Made by a program: the position numbers and the translations under genes. Below the pieces are notes generated by a model. It saw only the letters and a program-made list of their open reading frames with translations. It ran no database searches and was not told the origin of the DNA. A stretch of 64,000 nucleotides of DNA, taken from positions 2,894,702 through 2,958,701 of the forward strand of contig NZ_KV917375.1 of the NCBI RefSeq assembly GCF_002019665.1, in the 5' to 3' direction. The stretch comes from Sutcliffiella halmapala (lineage in GTDB: Bacteria; Bacillota; Bacilli; Bacillales; Bacillaceae_I). Of this stretch, positions 26,257-33,938 are shown piece by piece; position 1 is the stretch's first letter; each line of letters opens with the position of its first letter.

Positions 26257-26593
26257 AGAGGCTGGGACAAAAGAATATTTGTTAAAGAAAAATCCGAACT
26301 ATTATGCGAAATTCTAAGTAGAGTTTTGCATTAGTTCGGATTATTTTAGTTTGGCTCTGTTAAACACCGCTGTTGATTTCCGCCCAAGGCTTCGCTTTCC
26401 GCGGGGCGCTTGTGGAGCCTCCTCGGCTTTGCCTGTGGGGTCTCCACAAAACGCTACCTCTAAGCAAGGAGTCTTCGCCTTGAGCTCCAATCAACAGCTA
26501 GGTACTCTAAAAATCAAAAGTGTACTTTAACAGGGCATTTAGATTAAATCGTTCGTAAATAGAGATGGGGATTTAATTAATGTCCCAGCCTCT
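26257..26593. repeat. Nested palindromic element after ylbE
   Basis: Outer inverted repeat AGAGGCTGGGACA (26257-26269) / TGTCCCAGCCTCT (26581-26593), 13 bp perfect. Inside are a second hairpin AATCCGAACTA / TAGTTCGGATT (26291-26301, 26332-26342) and a full copy of the dispersed repeat. On the minus strand the outer left arm is followed by seven T, so the outer pair looks like the ylbE terminator with its loop enlarged to over 300 bases. Confidence 0.65.
26353..26536. repeat. Dispersed palindromic repeat, copy B (most complete)
   Basis: Ends GCTCTGTTAAA / TTTAACAGGGC (10 of 11 paired), inner inverted repeat GCTGTTGATT (26369-26378) / AATCAACAGC (26489-26498), core CTTTCCGCGGGGC and GTGGAG/CTCCAC. 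Its first 50 bases match copy C at 39670 almost completely. No open frame, no target duplication identified. Confidence 0.75.
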
Positions 26594-26599
26594 CATTTA

Positions 26600-26839
26600 T
26601 TAATCCATATTCTTCATCGTTTGAAACATATGAACCATCATTGATGCCATTTGCACCGAATTTTGAAACTTTTCTACTTTGTGTGGAATCGTTTGTTTGT
26701 AGTAGTGCATTGAAGAAAGTTCAAAATCATTTATTTTCTCTGGGTTTCTTGTTAAGGTACGGTACCAACTCGGTTGCTCTCGTAAATAAGATTTTAGTGT
26801 TTTTTTCTTTTGAATATACTCATATACATCTTTTCTCAT
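26600..26839 (-). CDS. ylbE: YlbE-like protein
   Basis: 79-residue cytoplasmic protein of unknown function; the N-terminal MRKDVYEYIQKKKTLKSYLREQPSWYRTLTRNP is the YlbE signature. The C-terminal part (MASMMVHMFQTMKNMD) is methionine-rich. It starts 14 bases after ylbD, so the two form an operon, and is followed directly by the nested palindrome. Confidence 0.88.
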   Translation of the reverse strand: MRKDVYEYIQKKKTLKSYLREQPSWYRTLTRNPEKINDFELSSMHYYKQTIPHKVEKFQNSVQMASMMVHMFQTMKNMD

Positions 26840-26853
26840 GTTTTCATTCAGTC

Positions 26854-27255
26854 CTAGTCTTTTCGAAATGAAAAAGGATTTTTTGCACCTTGTGCTGGAG
26901 TACTGCCTTTTGATGAATTCGGGATAAACTGTTGAATGAGTTGTTGGATGTTTCCTATCGCTGAGTTGACATTTGTTAAATGATACTGCATTTGGTTCAT
27001 ATCCATTTTCTTTAAAGATTGTAGAATTTGAGGAATAACATCTGATTTAGATTCCTTCGATTCCTTTTCATCTTGATGATTATCACCTTCTCGAAAGCTT
27101 TTCCAGCTTTCGTCCTCTTCCCCAAGTAAATACCATTCTTCAAATAATTCTTGCCAAGTCTTTTTATTGTTTCTAACTTCTTGAGCAAGCTTTGGATGTT
27201 TTTTAACAAAATCTTTAAATTTCTCAATACTAGGGTGCTTTTCTTTCGTTGCCAT
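26854..27255 (-). CDS. ylbD: YlbD family spore coat-associated protein
   Basis: 133 residues with the family segment HPSIEKFKDFVKKHPKLAQEVRNNKKTWQELFEEWYLLGEED near the N-terminus and a polar tail ending with a basic FSFRKD. YlbD of B. subtilis is a putative coat protein made in the mother cell. The ATG follows GAGAGGTGAGAGG. First gene of the ylbD-ylbE pair. Confidence 0.88.
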   Translation of the reverse strand: MATKEKHPSIEKFKDFVKKHPKLAQEVRNNKKTWQELFEEWYLLGEEDESWKSFREGDNHQDEKESKESKSDVIPQILQSLKKMDMNQMQYHLTNVNSAIGNIQQLIQQFIPNSSKGSTPAQGAKNPFSFRKD

Positions 27256-27387
27256 CCTCTCACCTCTCTCCTCTATATGCCTAGTGTATATTATTGAAAA
27301 AAAAGAAAAAACGTTCGCCTATTTTCCTTTTCTTTCTTAGACATTAATTGTTAAGATAAAGATAAACTGTTATGAAAGTAGGATTTA

Positions 27388-27876
27388 ATGATGGACATAT
27401 CAAAGCAATGGACTAATTTCTTAGAGGACGCAACAGAAGAAGAACAAGAAATGGCTTCGTTATACTTAAATAGTTTAAAGCGAAAAAAATCCGGTGAAAA
27501 CGGAACACATATTGGAGCATTAATGGCAATAGAAAGTGAATTTCAGGAACCAGGCACTCTAACAATGACTATTCCTAATACAGAGTTCCTACAAAACTCC
27601 TTACATATATTACATGGGGGTCTGACCGCTACCCTACTTGATTCTGCAATGGGGACACTTGCCTTTCGGTTACTACCCGAAGATAAGGCTGCTGTCACAA
27701 CTGAAATGAAAATCAATTATGTCGCAAAGGGTGTGGGCACTCATTTCACCTGTATTGCTAGTGTGATACATAAAGGATCTAAGCTACTAGTAATGGAAGG
27801 CAAAGTATATCGAAGTGATCAAACATTAATTGCGCACGCAACTGGAAGTTTTTTCGTTATCCCTAATAAAAAATAG
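27388..27876 (+). CDS. PaaI-type hotdog-fold thioesterase
   Basis: Predicted acyl-CoA thioesterase (4HBT superfamily), 162 residues. The hotdog signature LHGGLTATLLDSAMGTLA is near residues 72-90, followed by TTEMKINYVAKG. The HGG plus D at about residue 83 are the usual active-site elements. Substrate unknown. The ATG at 27388 or the adjacent one at 27391 could be the start; AAGTAGGA precedes both. It is 15 bases ahead of the next plus-strand gene, probably in one operon. Confidence 0.82.
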   Translation: MMDISKQWTNFLEDATEEEQEMASLYLNSLKRKKSGENGTHIGALMAIESEFQEPGTLTMTIPNTEFLQNSLHILHGGLTATLLDSAMGTLAFRLLPEDKAAVTTEMKINYVAKGVGTHFTCIASVIHKGSKLLVMEGKVYRSDQTLIAHATGSFFVIPNKK

Positions 27877-27891
27877 AGAGGGTCAATCTAT

Positions 27892-28251
27892 ATGGTTACA
27901 GCTATTGTAATCCCTATTTTAATTTTTTATTTTTATTGGATAACAAAAAAAGAATTAGCAAAGCAAAAACAAAATTGGCAAACGCTTGAGGATATAAAGC
28001 ATGAAGCTCGTGTTGAAGGTTCTATAACCAATATTTCCATTGTAAAAAAACGCTTTTACCACCAATATTACATAATGGTTACTACGCTGCAAATTCAGAA
28101 TCAAACTCAAATCTATACGGTTATCCGAAAACAGCCTTTAACAGATTCCTGGGAGCCTATGCCTTTAAATCAAGGAGATCATATCGTAGTTTACGGACAC
28201 TGGGAAGAGGATTTTTTTGTTGCAGGTAATATAAAAAAGATAACCCAATAA
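27892..28251 (+). CDS. Single-pass membrane protein of unknown function
   Basis: 119 residues: one N-terminal membrane helix (TAIVIPILIFYFYWI, about residues 3-17), a short charged linker rich in K/Q and a C-terminal beta-rich domain that could be an OB or NfeD-like barrel (ARVEGSITNISIVKK..., GDHIVVYGHWEEDFFVAGNI). I do not recognise the family. AGAGGG precedes the ATG. It follows the thioesterase and ends at a strong terminator. Confidence 0.65.
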   Translation: MVTAIVIPILIFYFYWITKKELAKQKQNWQTLEDIKHEARVEGSITNISIVKKRFYHQYYIMVTTLQIQNQTQIYTVIRKQPLTDSWEPMPLNQGDHIVVYGHWEEDFFVAGNIKKITQ

Positions 28252-28276
28252 TTTAAATTAAAGGGTTATCTTTTTT
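28235..28276. terminator. Bidirectional terminator between the membrane protein gene and ylbC
   Basis: AAAAGATAACCC / GGGTTATCTTTT with flanking A and T runs, between convergent genes. Confidence 0.85.
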
Positions 28277-28278
28277 GT

Positions 28279-29334
28279 TCACCTGGTTTCGATGAAATTT
28301 TGGGTATAGTATTTTTCGGAGACTCCAACTCCTAAATGAGTAAACCGTTCATTAAGTAAGGTCTTCCGATGCCCCTCACTATTTAACCAGCCTTCTACCG
28401 CTGCAACTCCATCAACGTATTTTGCGGCAATGTTTTCACCAGCATACTGAAAAGGTACATTCCCAGCCATTAATCGATCAGAAAGGCTGCCAGTAGTAGG
28501 TGACGTATGAGAAAAGTAATTAGCAGTTCTCATATCCTTACTGTGTAAATAAGCCACTTCTGCTGTTACCTTATCCCATTCTACAACTTCTTGGTTAAAT
28601 CTATTTCTAATAATATTGGTAAAATCAATAATTTGTTTTTCTGTTCCTTCCTCTACTACTGCCCATTCGTCAGCAGATAATTCCTTGGGATCCAGTAAAG
28701 GTCCACGATAAACCAACTCATATGGTCTTTGTTTTACTAACGTTTCTGCATTTAAATAACGAACGCTTGATAATTTTTTTTCAAAATCATCAAAATAGAG
28801 CTGTACGTAAATGTCTCCTACTACAACTAACGGACGTGTCGAGAGCTCTTCTTCTTTCATTTCGAATCGATAAGACCCCTCTTCATACACTACCGTTACA
28901 GAATCTGCAAAAGAAAACTCTTCATTTAATGATTCATAACTTTGTCCAATATTAAACTGTTGTTCATTACTTTCTGAGCCTGTACGGAATGCAGTGACAA
29001 CTACCCCATTTTCCACACCAAATTGAATATAATTTTCAAGGTTGTTGTTGTATATCCACCATTCATAATCATAGGCGGATAAATCCTTCCGATTAGGTTC
29101 TCCATATATATCTAGAATCACTTGCTCTGATTTACCTATTAGGGAAGCTATATCATCTATCGTTTCATTAGATTGTACACTCGATTGAATTACTGGTTGC
29201 TCTTCTTCCATTATTCTTTCTTCTTCATTATTTTGAGGTTGCTTACTTAATAAATCTTCTATTTGATGAGGTTCAACATTAATAAATAAATATAAGCAGA
29301 AAGCTACAAATAATAAAATAAATAATCCTCTCAT
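28279..29334 (-). CDS. ylbC: CAP/SCP-domain protein YlbC
   Basis: Secreted or membrane-anchored protein of 351 residues. An N-terminal hydrophobic segment (GLFILLFVAFCLYLFI) is followed by an acidic linker, a CAP-associated N-terminal domain (about 65-210) and a C-terminal CAP domain with the motifs FNQEVVEWDKV, HSKDMRTANYFSHTSP, GENIAAKYVDGVAAVEGWLNSEGHRKTLL. Function unknown; related CAP proteins in Bacilli are linked to spores or cell surface. The ATG at 29334 has GGAGG about 13 bases upstream, slightly far; a longer frame begins at 29388. Confidence 0.85.
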   Translation of the reverse strand: MRGLFILLFVAFCLYLFINVEPHQIEDLLSKQPQNNEEERIMEEEQPVIQSSVQSNETIDDIASLIGKSEQVILDIYGEPNRKDLSAYDYEWWIYNNNLENYIQFGVENGVVVTAFRTGSESNEQQFNIGQSYESLNEEFSFADSVTVVYEEGSYRFEMKEEELSTRPLVVVGDIYVQLYFDDFEKKLSSVRYLNAETLVKQRPYELVYRGPLLDPKELSADEWAVVEEGTEKQIIDFTNIIRNRFNQEVVEWDKVTAEVAYLHSKDMRTANYFSHTSPTTGSLSDRLMAGNVPFQYAGENIAAKYVDGVAAVEGWLNSEGHRKTLLNERFTHLGVGVSEKYYTQNFIETR

Positions 29335-29525
29335 TTTCTTGTAAACTCCTCCTTTTCTATTAATATATTTACTAGAGTTCTCATACATTCTAGTTCTATG
29401 TAAAATTAGTAGTGTTTATTTATTATTTTTATACCCAACTTTTTAAGAAAGAATACTTTTCCTGTGTTTTAATATTAATTATTACTACTATTATATATGG
29501 AGTGTACATATAAAAGCATGTAAAA

Positions 29526-29551
29526 AGACTATAGCATATACTGCCATAGTC
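29526..29551 (-). terminator. Terminator after ylbB
   Basis: AGACTATAGCA / TGCCATAGTC arms with a short loop, followed on the minus strand by TTTTTA. Confidence 0.7.
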
Positions 29552-29571
29552 CTCTCTACACTTCTATTTTT

Positions 29572-29985
29572 TTATTTCTCGGAGATTTCACTCAAGGCAG
29601 CTCCTGCACTATCATCTGAGTAATTGTTTACCGCTAAATCCCCTAACGCAAGTATTCCGATCAATTGGCCATGCTCCACAACGGGTAGTCTCCTTACTTG
29701 ATGCTGTGCCATTAAATGGGCAGCTTCCTCTACTGAGGCATCCGGTGTGATTGTCACAAGCTGTTCACTCATTACATTCGTTACTGAATTGGATCCAGCA
29801 TGCTTTTCTGCTATTCCTCTGACAACTAAATCTCGGTCTGTAATCATCCCAATTAATTGATTATTATCTACAATGGGAATTGCCCCTACATTCAAGTCTT
29901 TCATTTTTGTTGCCACTTCATATACATTGTCTAATGGCGTACAGAAATCCACATTAGTTGTCATTACATCACGTACTGTTGCCAT
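29572..29985 (-). CDS. ylbB: CBS domain protein YlbB
   Basis: 137 residues made of two CBS domains in tandem (Bateman module): TNVDFCTPLDNVYEVATKMKDLNVGAIPIVD...MITDRDLVVRG and EQLVTITPDASVEEAAHLMAQHQVRRLPVVE...ILALGDLAV. Such modules bind adenosine nucleotides or similar ligands, but there is no attached effector domain. GAGGTGAGAAA precedes the ATG. Position next to ylbC supports the name. Confidence 0.9.
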   Translation of the reverse strand: MATVRDVMTTNVDFCTPLDNVYEVATKMKDLNVGAIPIVDNNQLIGMITDRDLVVRGIAEKHAGSNSVTNVMSEQLVTITPDASVEEAAHLMAQHQVRRLPVVEHGQLIGILALGDLAVNNYSDDSAGAALSEISEK

Positions 29986-30214
29986 TTTCTCACCTCGTAT
30001 TTTTTAAAAAATTGGATAGGATACATAGTAGAGGACTAAATCTCTATTCCTTCTCGAATAGTTTAGCCATTTTCTACAAAATCATGACTTTTTCTAAAAA
30101 AAATCGGGTGAAAAGTCGAGTTCGTCTAACCTAATATTGAAAGTTGTCTTCTTTCGTACTATTATTAACAAGGAACAAACTTTTTTGGTAGTGATTGAAA
30201 GGGAGTGTACATAC

Positions 30215-30571
30215 ATGAGAATTGAAAACACTGGAATTGAAAATGAAGTTGTTGAACTATCTCACTTAACAGATATTATGGAGGACTTAGGATTCGTTCT
30301 TGCGGGTCAGTGGGATTACGAACGTGTAACATTTGATCGTAAATTCGAAAATAAAGGTGACGTATACTATTTACGTGTTTTTGGTTATGCAACAGAAGGA
30401 GATGTTGGTGGCTCACATGCAATGATTAAATTAATGACGCCACTACTTGGTAAACACTATTATCCACACGGAGTGGAATATGGAGAAGGCGAAACATTCC
30501 CAGCAAATGTTGTAGCTACATCTAAGTCATTATTATCACAATCTAAAGAACGTATGGATTTAATTAAATAA
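30215..30571 (+). CDS. ylbA: YugN-like family protein (YlbA)
   Basis: 118-residue cytoplasmic protein of unknown function with the YugN-like segments GQWDYERVTFDRKFE, YYLRVFGYATEGDVG and LLGKHYYPHGVEYGE. The ATG at 30215 is placed by AAAGGGAGTG about 9 bases upstream; the 78 upstream open bases are unlikely to be translated. The name ylbA is by position between ctaG and ylbB and is less certain than the family. Confidence 0.75.
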   Translation: MRIENTGIENEVVELSHLTDIMEDLGFVLAGQWDYERVTFDRKFENKGDVYYLRVFGYATEGDVGGSHAMIKLMTPLLGKHYYPHGVEYGEGETFPANVVATSKSLLSQSKERMDLIK

Positions 30572-30582
30572 CAAAAGATAAG

Positions 30583-30635
30583 AGAGGGTGAATTAGCTTA
30601 GAGTGTATAAACACGTGAGCTTCACCTTCTTTTTA
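30583..30635 (+). terminator. Terminator after ylbA
   Basis: AGAGGGTGAA / TTCACCTTCT arms with inner pairing, followed by TTTTATTTTA; also overlaps the end of the convergent Asp23 gene. Confidence 0.65.
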
Positions 30636-30971
30636 TTTTATTAGTACGGCATCAACGTATATATTAACCGCTTTAACATCGTAGCCTGTAATTACTTCGA
30701 TTTCTTGTTTAATTAACTCTTGGAGTGTCTCACAAGTAGTTGGGATCGAAACATTAAATTCCACGGCAATAAACACGTCCACTGTAACGATATTCTCTTG
30801 TTCAATTTGAATAATCGCAGCATGTCTCTGCTCTTGATTAAAAAGTGAATATACTTTTCCTAATAATCGCGGAGGAATTTGCCTTATTCCCTCCACATCT
30901 GAAACACATATTGAGGTGATGGTCTGAAGCAACAAGGTACTTATATCAACCTGCCCTCTTTTATTTTGCAT
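30633..30971 (-). CDS. Asp23/Gls24 family protein
   Basis: 112 residues, a single Asp23 (DUF322) domain: ICVSDVEGIRQIP at the front, then VTVDVFIAVEFNVSIPTTCETLQELIKQEIEVITGYDVKAVNIYVDAVL. Family members are small surface- or membrane-associated stress proteins (Asp23, AmaP) or, like YqhY, linked to acetyl-CoA carboxylase. Function here unknown. AAGGAGG precedes the ATG. The 270 bases upstream to 31206 contain no gene that I can support. Confidence 0.8.
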   Translation of the reverse strand: MQNKRGQVDISTLLLQTITSICVSDVEGIRQIPPRLLGKVYSLFNQEQRHAAIIQIEQENIVTVDVFIAVEFNVSIPTTCETLQELIKQEIEVITGYDVKAVNIYVDAVLIK

Positions 30972-31206
30972 ATATACCTCCTTGGATTCTCTTCCGAATC
31001 AAAATAACACTTATGTCCCTATCCAAGCCCTCGATAAGATTGATTTCAGAACCTCAAATTATTTTATGTTGACTAAGGCTTCTTTAAAGCATAGTTTCGG
31101 AAAATCGGAATCATTATTAGTGTTACTTAAGAACCAGACATCTATGTAATTCAGCATATGGGATTCATAACTCAGTGGTGCGTTAAAACTACATGTACTA
31201 ATAAAG

Positions 31207-31240
31207 AAAAGGTGTTTGGATGAGAATCCAAACACCTTTT
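31207..31240 (-). terminator. Terminator after the ctaM-like gene
   Basis: AAAAGGTGTTTGGAT / ATCCAAACACCTTTT, 15-bp perfect arms with a 4-base loop. Confidence 0.92.
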
Positions 31241-31242
31241 CT

Positions 31243-31710
31243 TTAAAAACCTAAAATCGCTTTTATAACGGAGGTTGTTTCTCCACCTTGATAAATAACA
31301 TAGAGCAAGCAATAGACTGCAACTCCTGTTATAGCAGTGGCAAACCATATAACGCTTGTAATTGGGCCTAATTTACGATGTTTAGAAAGATTGTTTTTAT
31401 AGCCTGTCCACAACGTAATTATCCCCATTACAGCTCCTACTGTAGCTAATGTAATATGGAAAAGTAAAAAGATAGTATAGTAAATTTTTATATTTTCAGG
31501 TCCACCAAAACTTGTATTACCGACAAAAATGGTTCTCGATGAGTAAATAATAAAGAATATAATCGCAAATATAGCCGCTAAAAACATCGTTTTTTTATGT
31601 GCTTCAATTTTTCTTTTACTTATTAAATACCAACCGATTGCGACAAAAATCGCACTAAGTACAATAAAAAATGTACTAATTGTTGGCAGAATTGGAATAG
31701 AATAATCCAT
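31243..31710 (-). CDS. ctaM: DUF420 membrane protein (CtaM/YozB)
   Basis: Polytopic membrane protein of 155 residues with four to five helices (about 9-28, 38-56, 78-100, 118-138). DUF420 proteins include CtaM of Staphylococcus aureus, needed for a functional aa3-type quinol oxidase, and YozB of B. subtilis. Histidines in HKKTMFLAA, LLFHITLATVG and SKHRKLG are placed as in the family. Its position just after ctaG in a cytochrome oxidase locus agrees with an assembly role. AGAGGAG precedes the ATG. Confidence 0.83.
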   Translation of the reverse strand: MDYSIPILPTISTFFIVLSAIFVAIGWYLISKRKIEAHKKTMFLAAIFAIIFFIIYSSRTIFVGNTSFGGPENIKIYYTIFLLFHITLATVGAVMGIITLWTGYKNNLSKHRKLGPITSVIWFATAITGVAVYCLLYVIYQGGETTSVIKAILGF

Positions 31711-31832
31711 TTCTTTCTCCTCTCACACTACTCGTTCATTTTCTCCATATAAGACTATTCTAGAGAACCGAGTTAGATCTTTCAATAAGATTAAAAAACG
31801 TTCATGATATTGTAAAATTCCTGCATACATAG

Positions 31833-31864
31833 AAAAGCAGCAACCACATTTTGTTGCTGCTTTT
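31833..31864 (-). terminator. Terminator of the cta operon (after ctaG)
   Basis: AAAAGCAGCAAC / GTTGCTGCTTTT arms with an 8-base loop 10 bases past the ctaG stop. Confidence 0.9.
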
Positions 31865-31873
31865 CCTAACAAC

Positions 31874-32782
31874 TTACTCTACTGCCTTTGGATTCATCGA
31901 GGGAGCTAATTCAAGCTCATCCTTTTCTCTCTCACGACGAGCCCACTGGAAGAATACAAACGCTAATATACTGCCGTACATAATCTCTTGGATAATTTTC
32001 ATTATGACTCCACCAAGTTGCTGATCTTCAACAAGTGGGAGTGCATTAAAGAGCTCAGGTCCACCTAAATCAAGACCCGCAAGCGTTCCAGCAGGTACAC
32101 ATAGCTCTAAAGCTGCTAACCAAGCAGTTAATTCAGAATAAGTAGCATAAAGTGGTTGATCCGCAAAAATAATTAGCGCGCAGGCTGGCGTTAACAAGAT
32201 TCCGTCGGCCATGATATAACCGATTTTTTTAATCCCAGATAACCGTTGTTCTTCTGGAAGTGGATTCACCAATGGCCACCACATGATAAATGCAGCTAGA
32301 AACATCACCGCAGTGTAAGTTGTATGCATTGCCATGTCCACTTTCACTGTATCAAATACGACAGGTATATGATACAACGAGAAGATAGCATTAAAAACAA
32401 TTAATGCTATTAATGGCTTAGAGAAGAACCTAAAAATCGGTTTAACAACAGGTAAATGAATCGCTTTTCTTAAAAGCCAAGCTGGCATACCCATTAATAA
32501 TAATGGTGGTAAAACTAAGTACAAAACCGCCATCTGTGTCATATGTGCACTTAACATTAAATGGCTTAGTAAATCAACTGGAGAACCTTTTACAAGATAA
32601 AAAAGAACCATACTTACTAAAAAGAAAGTTCGTTGTTTATTACTAATAGGTTCCGTATTCTTAAAATGCTTCCGGCCCTTACCTGTTATATAAATATAAA
32701 TTGTGGTAATTACGAGCGTGGACACTAATAAATAAGGACTCCACAATGCCTGAAATCCGAACATATCTAAGTTGCCTATCAT
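31874..32782 (-). CDS. ctaG: Cytochrome c oxidase assembly factor CtaG (caa3-type)
   Basis: Polytopic membrane protein of 302 residues with about seven helices; in B. subtilis CtaG is needed for maturation of cytochrome caa3 and probably acts in CuB delivery. Conserved segments: FGFQALWSPYLL, LMLSAHMTQMAVLYLVLPPLLLMGMPAWLL and LYHIPVVFDTV, with histidine and methionine residues in the helices. GAGGTGACC precedes the ATG. It follows ctaF with a terminator-like hairpin in between. Confidence 0.94.
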   Translation of the reverse strand: MIGNLDMFGFQALWSPYLLVSTLVITTIYIYITGKGRKHFKNTEPISNKQRTFFLVSMVLFYLVKGSPVDLLSHLMLSAHMTQMAVLYLVLPPLLLMGMPAWLLRKAIHLPVVKPIFRFFSKPLIALIVFNAIFSLYHIPVVFDTVKVDMAMHTTYTAVMFLAAFIMWWPLVNPLPEEQRLSGIKKIGYIMADGILLTPACALIIFADQPLYATYSELTAWLAALELCVPAGTLAGLDLGGPELFNALPLVEDQQLGGVIMKIIQEIMYGSILAFVFFQWARREREKDELELAPSMNPKAVE

Positions 32783-32943
32783 GATAAATGGTCACCTCAT
32801 TTTTAATAGAGCTTTAAAGCGTCTATTGTGCATACGAACATTATACTACACGCTCCATGCCCCTTCAATGTCACTAGTAGATACTAGGAGTGACAGAATC
32901 CAATTGTCATGAATTAGACAAATGGACAGGGTTATCGTTTAAA

Positions 32944-32973
32944 AAAAGCGGCAACCCAAAGGCTGCCGCTTTT
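32944..32973 (-). terminator. Hairpin/terminator between ctaF and ctaG
   Basis: AAAAGCGGCA / TGCCGCTTTT arms followed on the minus strand by T's; would attenuate transcription into ctaG, which then may also have its own promoter. Confidence 0.8.
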
Positions 32974-32984
32974 CAAATTACTAA

Positions 32985-33314
32985 TTACCACCAAATAATT
33001 GTCGTAAATGCCAAAATAGTTATTAAACCAACTGTTAATCCCGAAAATAAGAACATAGAAGGTACTTCATGACCTTTATGGTTCATATGCATGAAATAGT
33101 AAAGTTGGAAAATACATTGTACGACCGCTAATAAAATAATAAACGGTACGATAAACAATTTTGACATGTCTGCTCCTACTGCTAAAAATGCAAGAACAGT
33201 TAGGAAGATCATTAAGGTAAATGATACAACCTGGTATTTCATTTCTTCTTTGTTCTTTTTACGACGATATGCTAAATCTACTTTTGGATTACCTGTATTT
33301 GTTTGATTTGCCAT
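32985..33314 (-). CDS. ctaF: Cytochrome c oxidase subunit IVB
   Basis: Small membrane subunit of the caa3 oxidase, 109 residues, with three helices (about 30-47, 51-71, 85-105). MKYQVVSFTLMIFLTVLAFLAVG and FQLYYFMHMNHKGHEVPSMFLFSG are typical of the COX4 bacterial family. It starts 6 bases after ctaE. Confidence 0.94.
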   Translation of the reverse strand: MANQTNTGNPKVDLAYRRKKNKEEMKYQVVSFTLMIFLTVLAFLAVGADMSKLFIVPFIILLAVVQCIFQLYYFMHMNHKGHEVPSMFLFSGLTVGLITILAFTTIIWW

Positions 33315-33320
33315 CAGTCA

Positions 33321-33938
33321 TCACACCATTCCCATTAAGTATACTACAGTAAAGATGAATAACCATACAACGTCGATAAAGTGCCAGTATAGAGAAGCAA
33401 CATAGAACTTTGGAGCGTTGTATAGATCAAGACCACGTCTCATGTTACGGATTAATAATGTACCAATCCATAATAATCCGAAGAATACGTGGGCACCGTG
33501 AGTACCAACTAATGTGTAGAACGCGGAACCAAATGCACTACTTGTAAAAGTGTGGCCCAAATGAATATAGTGTAAGAATTCATAAATTTCAAGGATTAAG
33601 AACGCTAATCCAAGTAACCATGTAATTCCCATCCATAATTGCATTTTCTTAAAGTTGAAGTTCTTCATGTGGTACATTGCATACACACTTGTTAAAGAAC
33701 TTGTTAAAAGAATCATTGTTGCTGCAAATACTAACCCTAAATCAAATAATTCTTGTGTTGTTTTACCACCAGCTGTTGAATTATTAAGGGCTAAATATGT
33801 TGCGAATAATGAAGCAAATAGTACTGTCTCTCCACCAAGGAAAAGCCAAAAGCCTAAAAATTTGTTTTTGCCTTCAAGGGTCGCTTTTTCAGGCGATGCT
33901 GGAAAATTTTCTGCTGTTAATTTTTCTTCACTATGCAT
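33321..33938 (-). CDS. ctaE: Cytochrome c oxidase subunit III
   Basis: Membrane subunit of caa3 oxidase, 205 residues with five helices. NKFLGFWLFLGGETVLFASLFATYLAL, HLGHTFTSSAFGSAFYTLVGTHGAHVFFGLLWIG and SLYWHFIDVVWLFIFTVVYL are the usual segments. Start and ctaD stop overlap by one base (TAATG), with AAGGGGG inside the end of ctaD. Confidence 0.97.
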   Translation of the reverse strand: MHSEEKLTAENFPASPEKATLEGKNKFLGFWLFLGGETVLFASLFATYLALNNSTAGGKTTQELFDLGLVFAATMILLTSSLTSVYAMYHMKNFNFKKMQLWMGITWLLGLAFLILEIYEFLHYIHLGHTFTSSAFGSAFYTLVGTHGAHVFFGLLWIGTLLIRNMRRGLDLYNAPKFYVASLYWHFIDVVWLFIFTVVYLMGMV

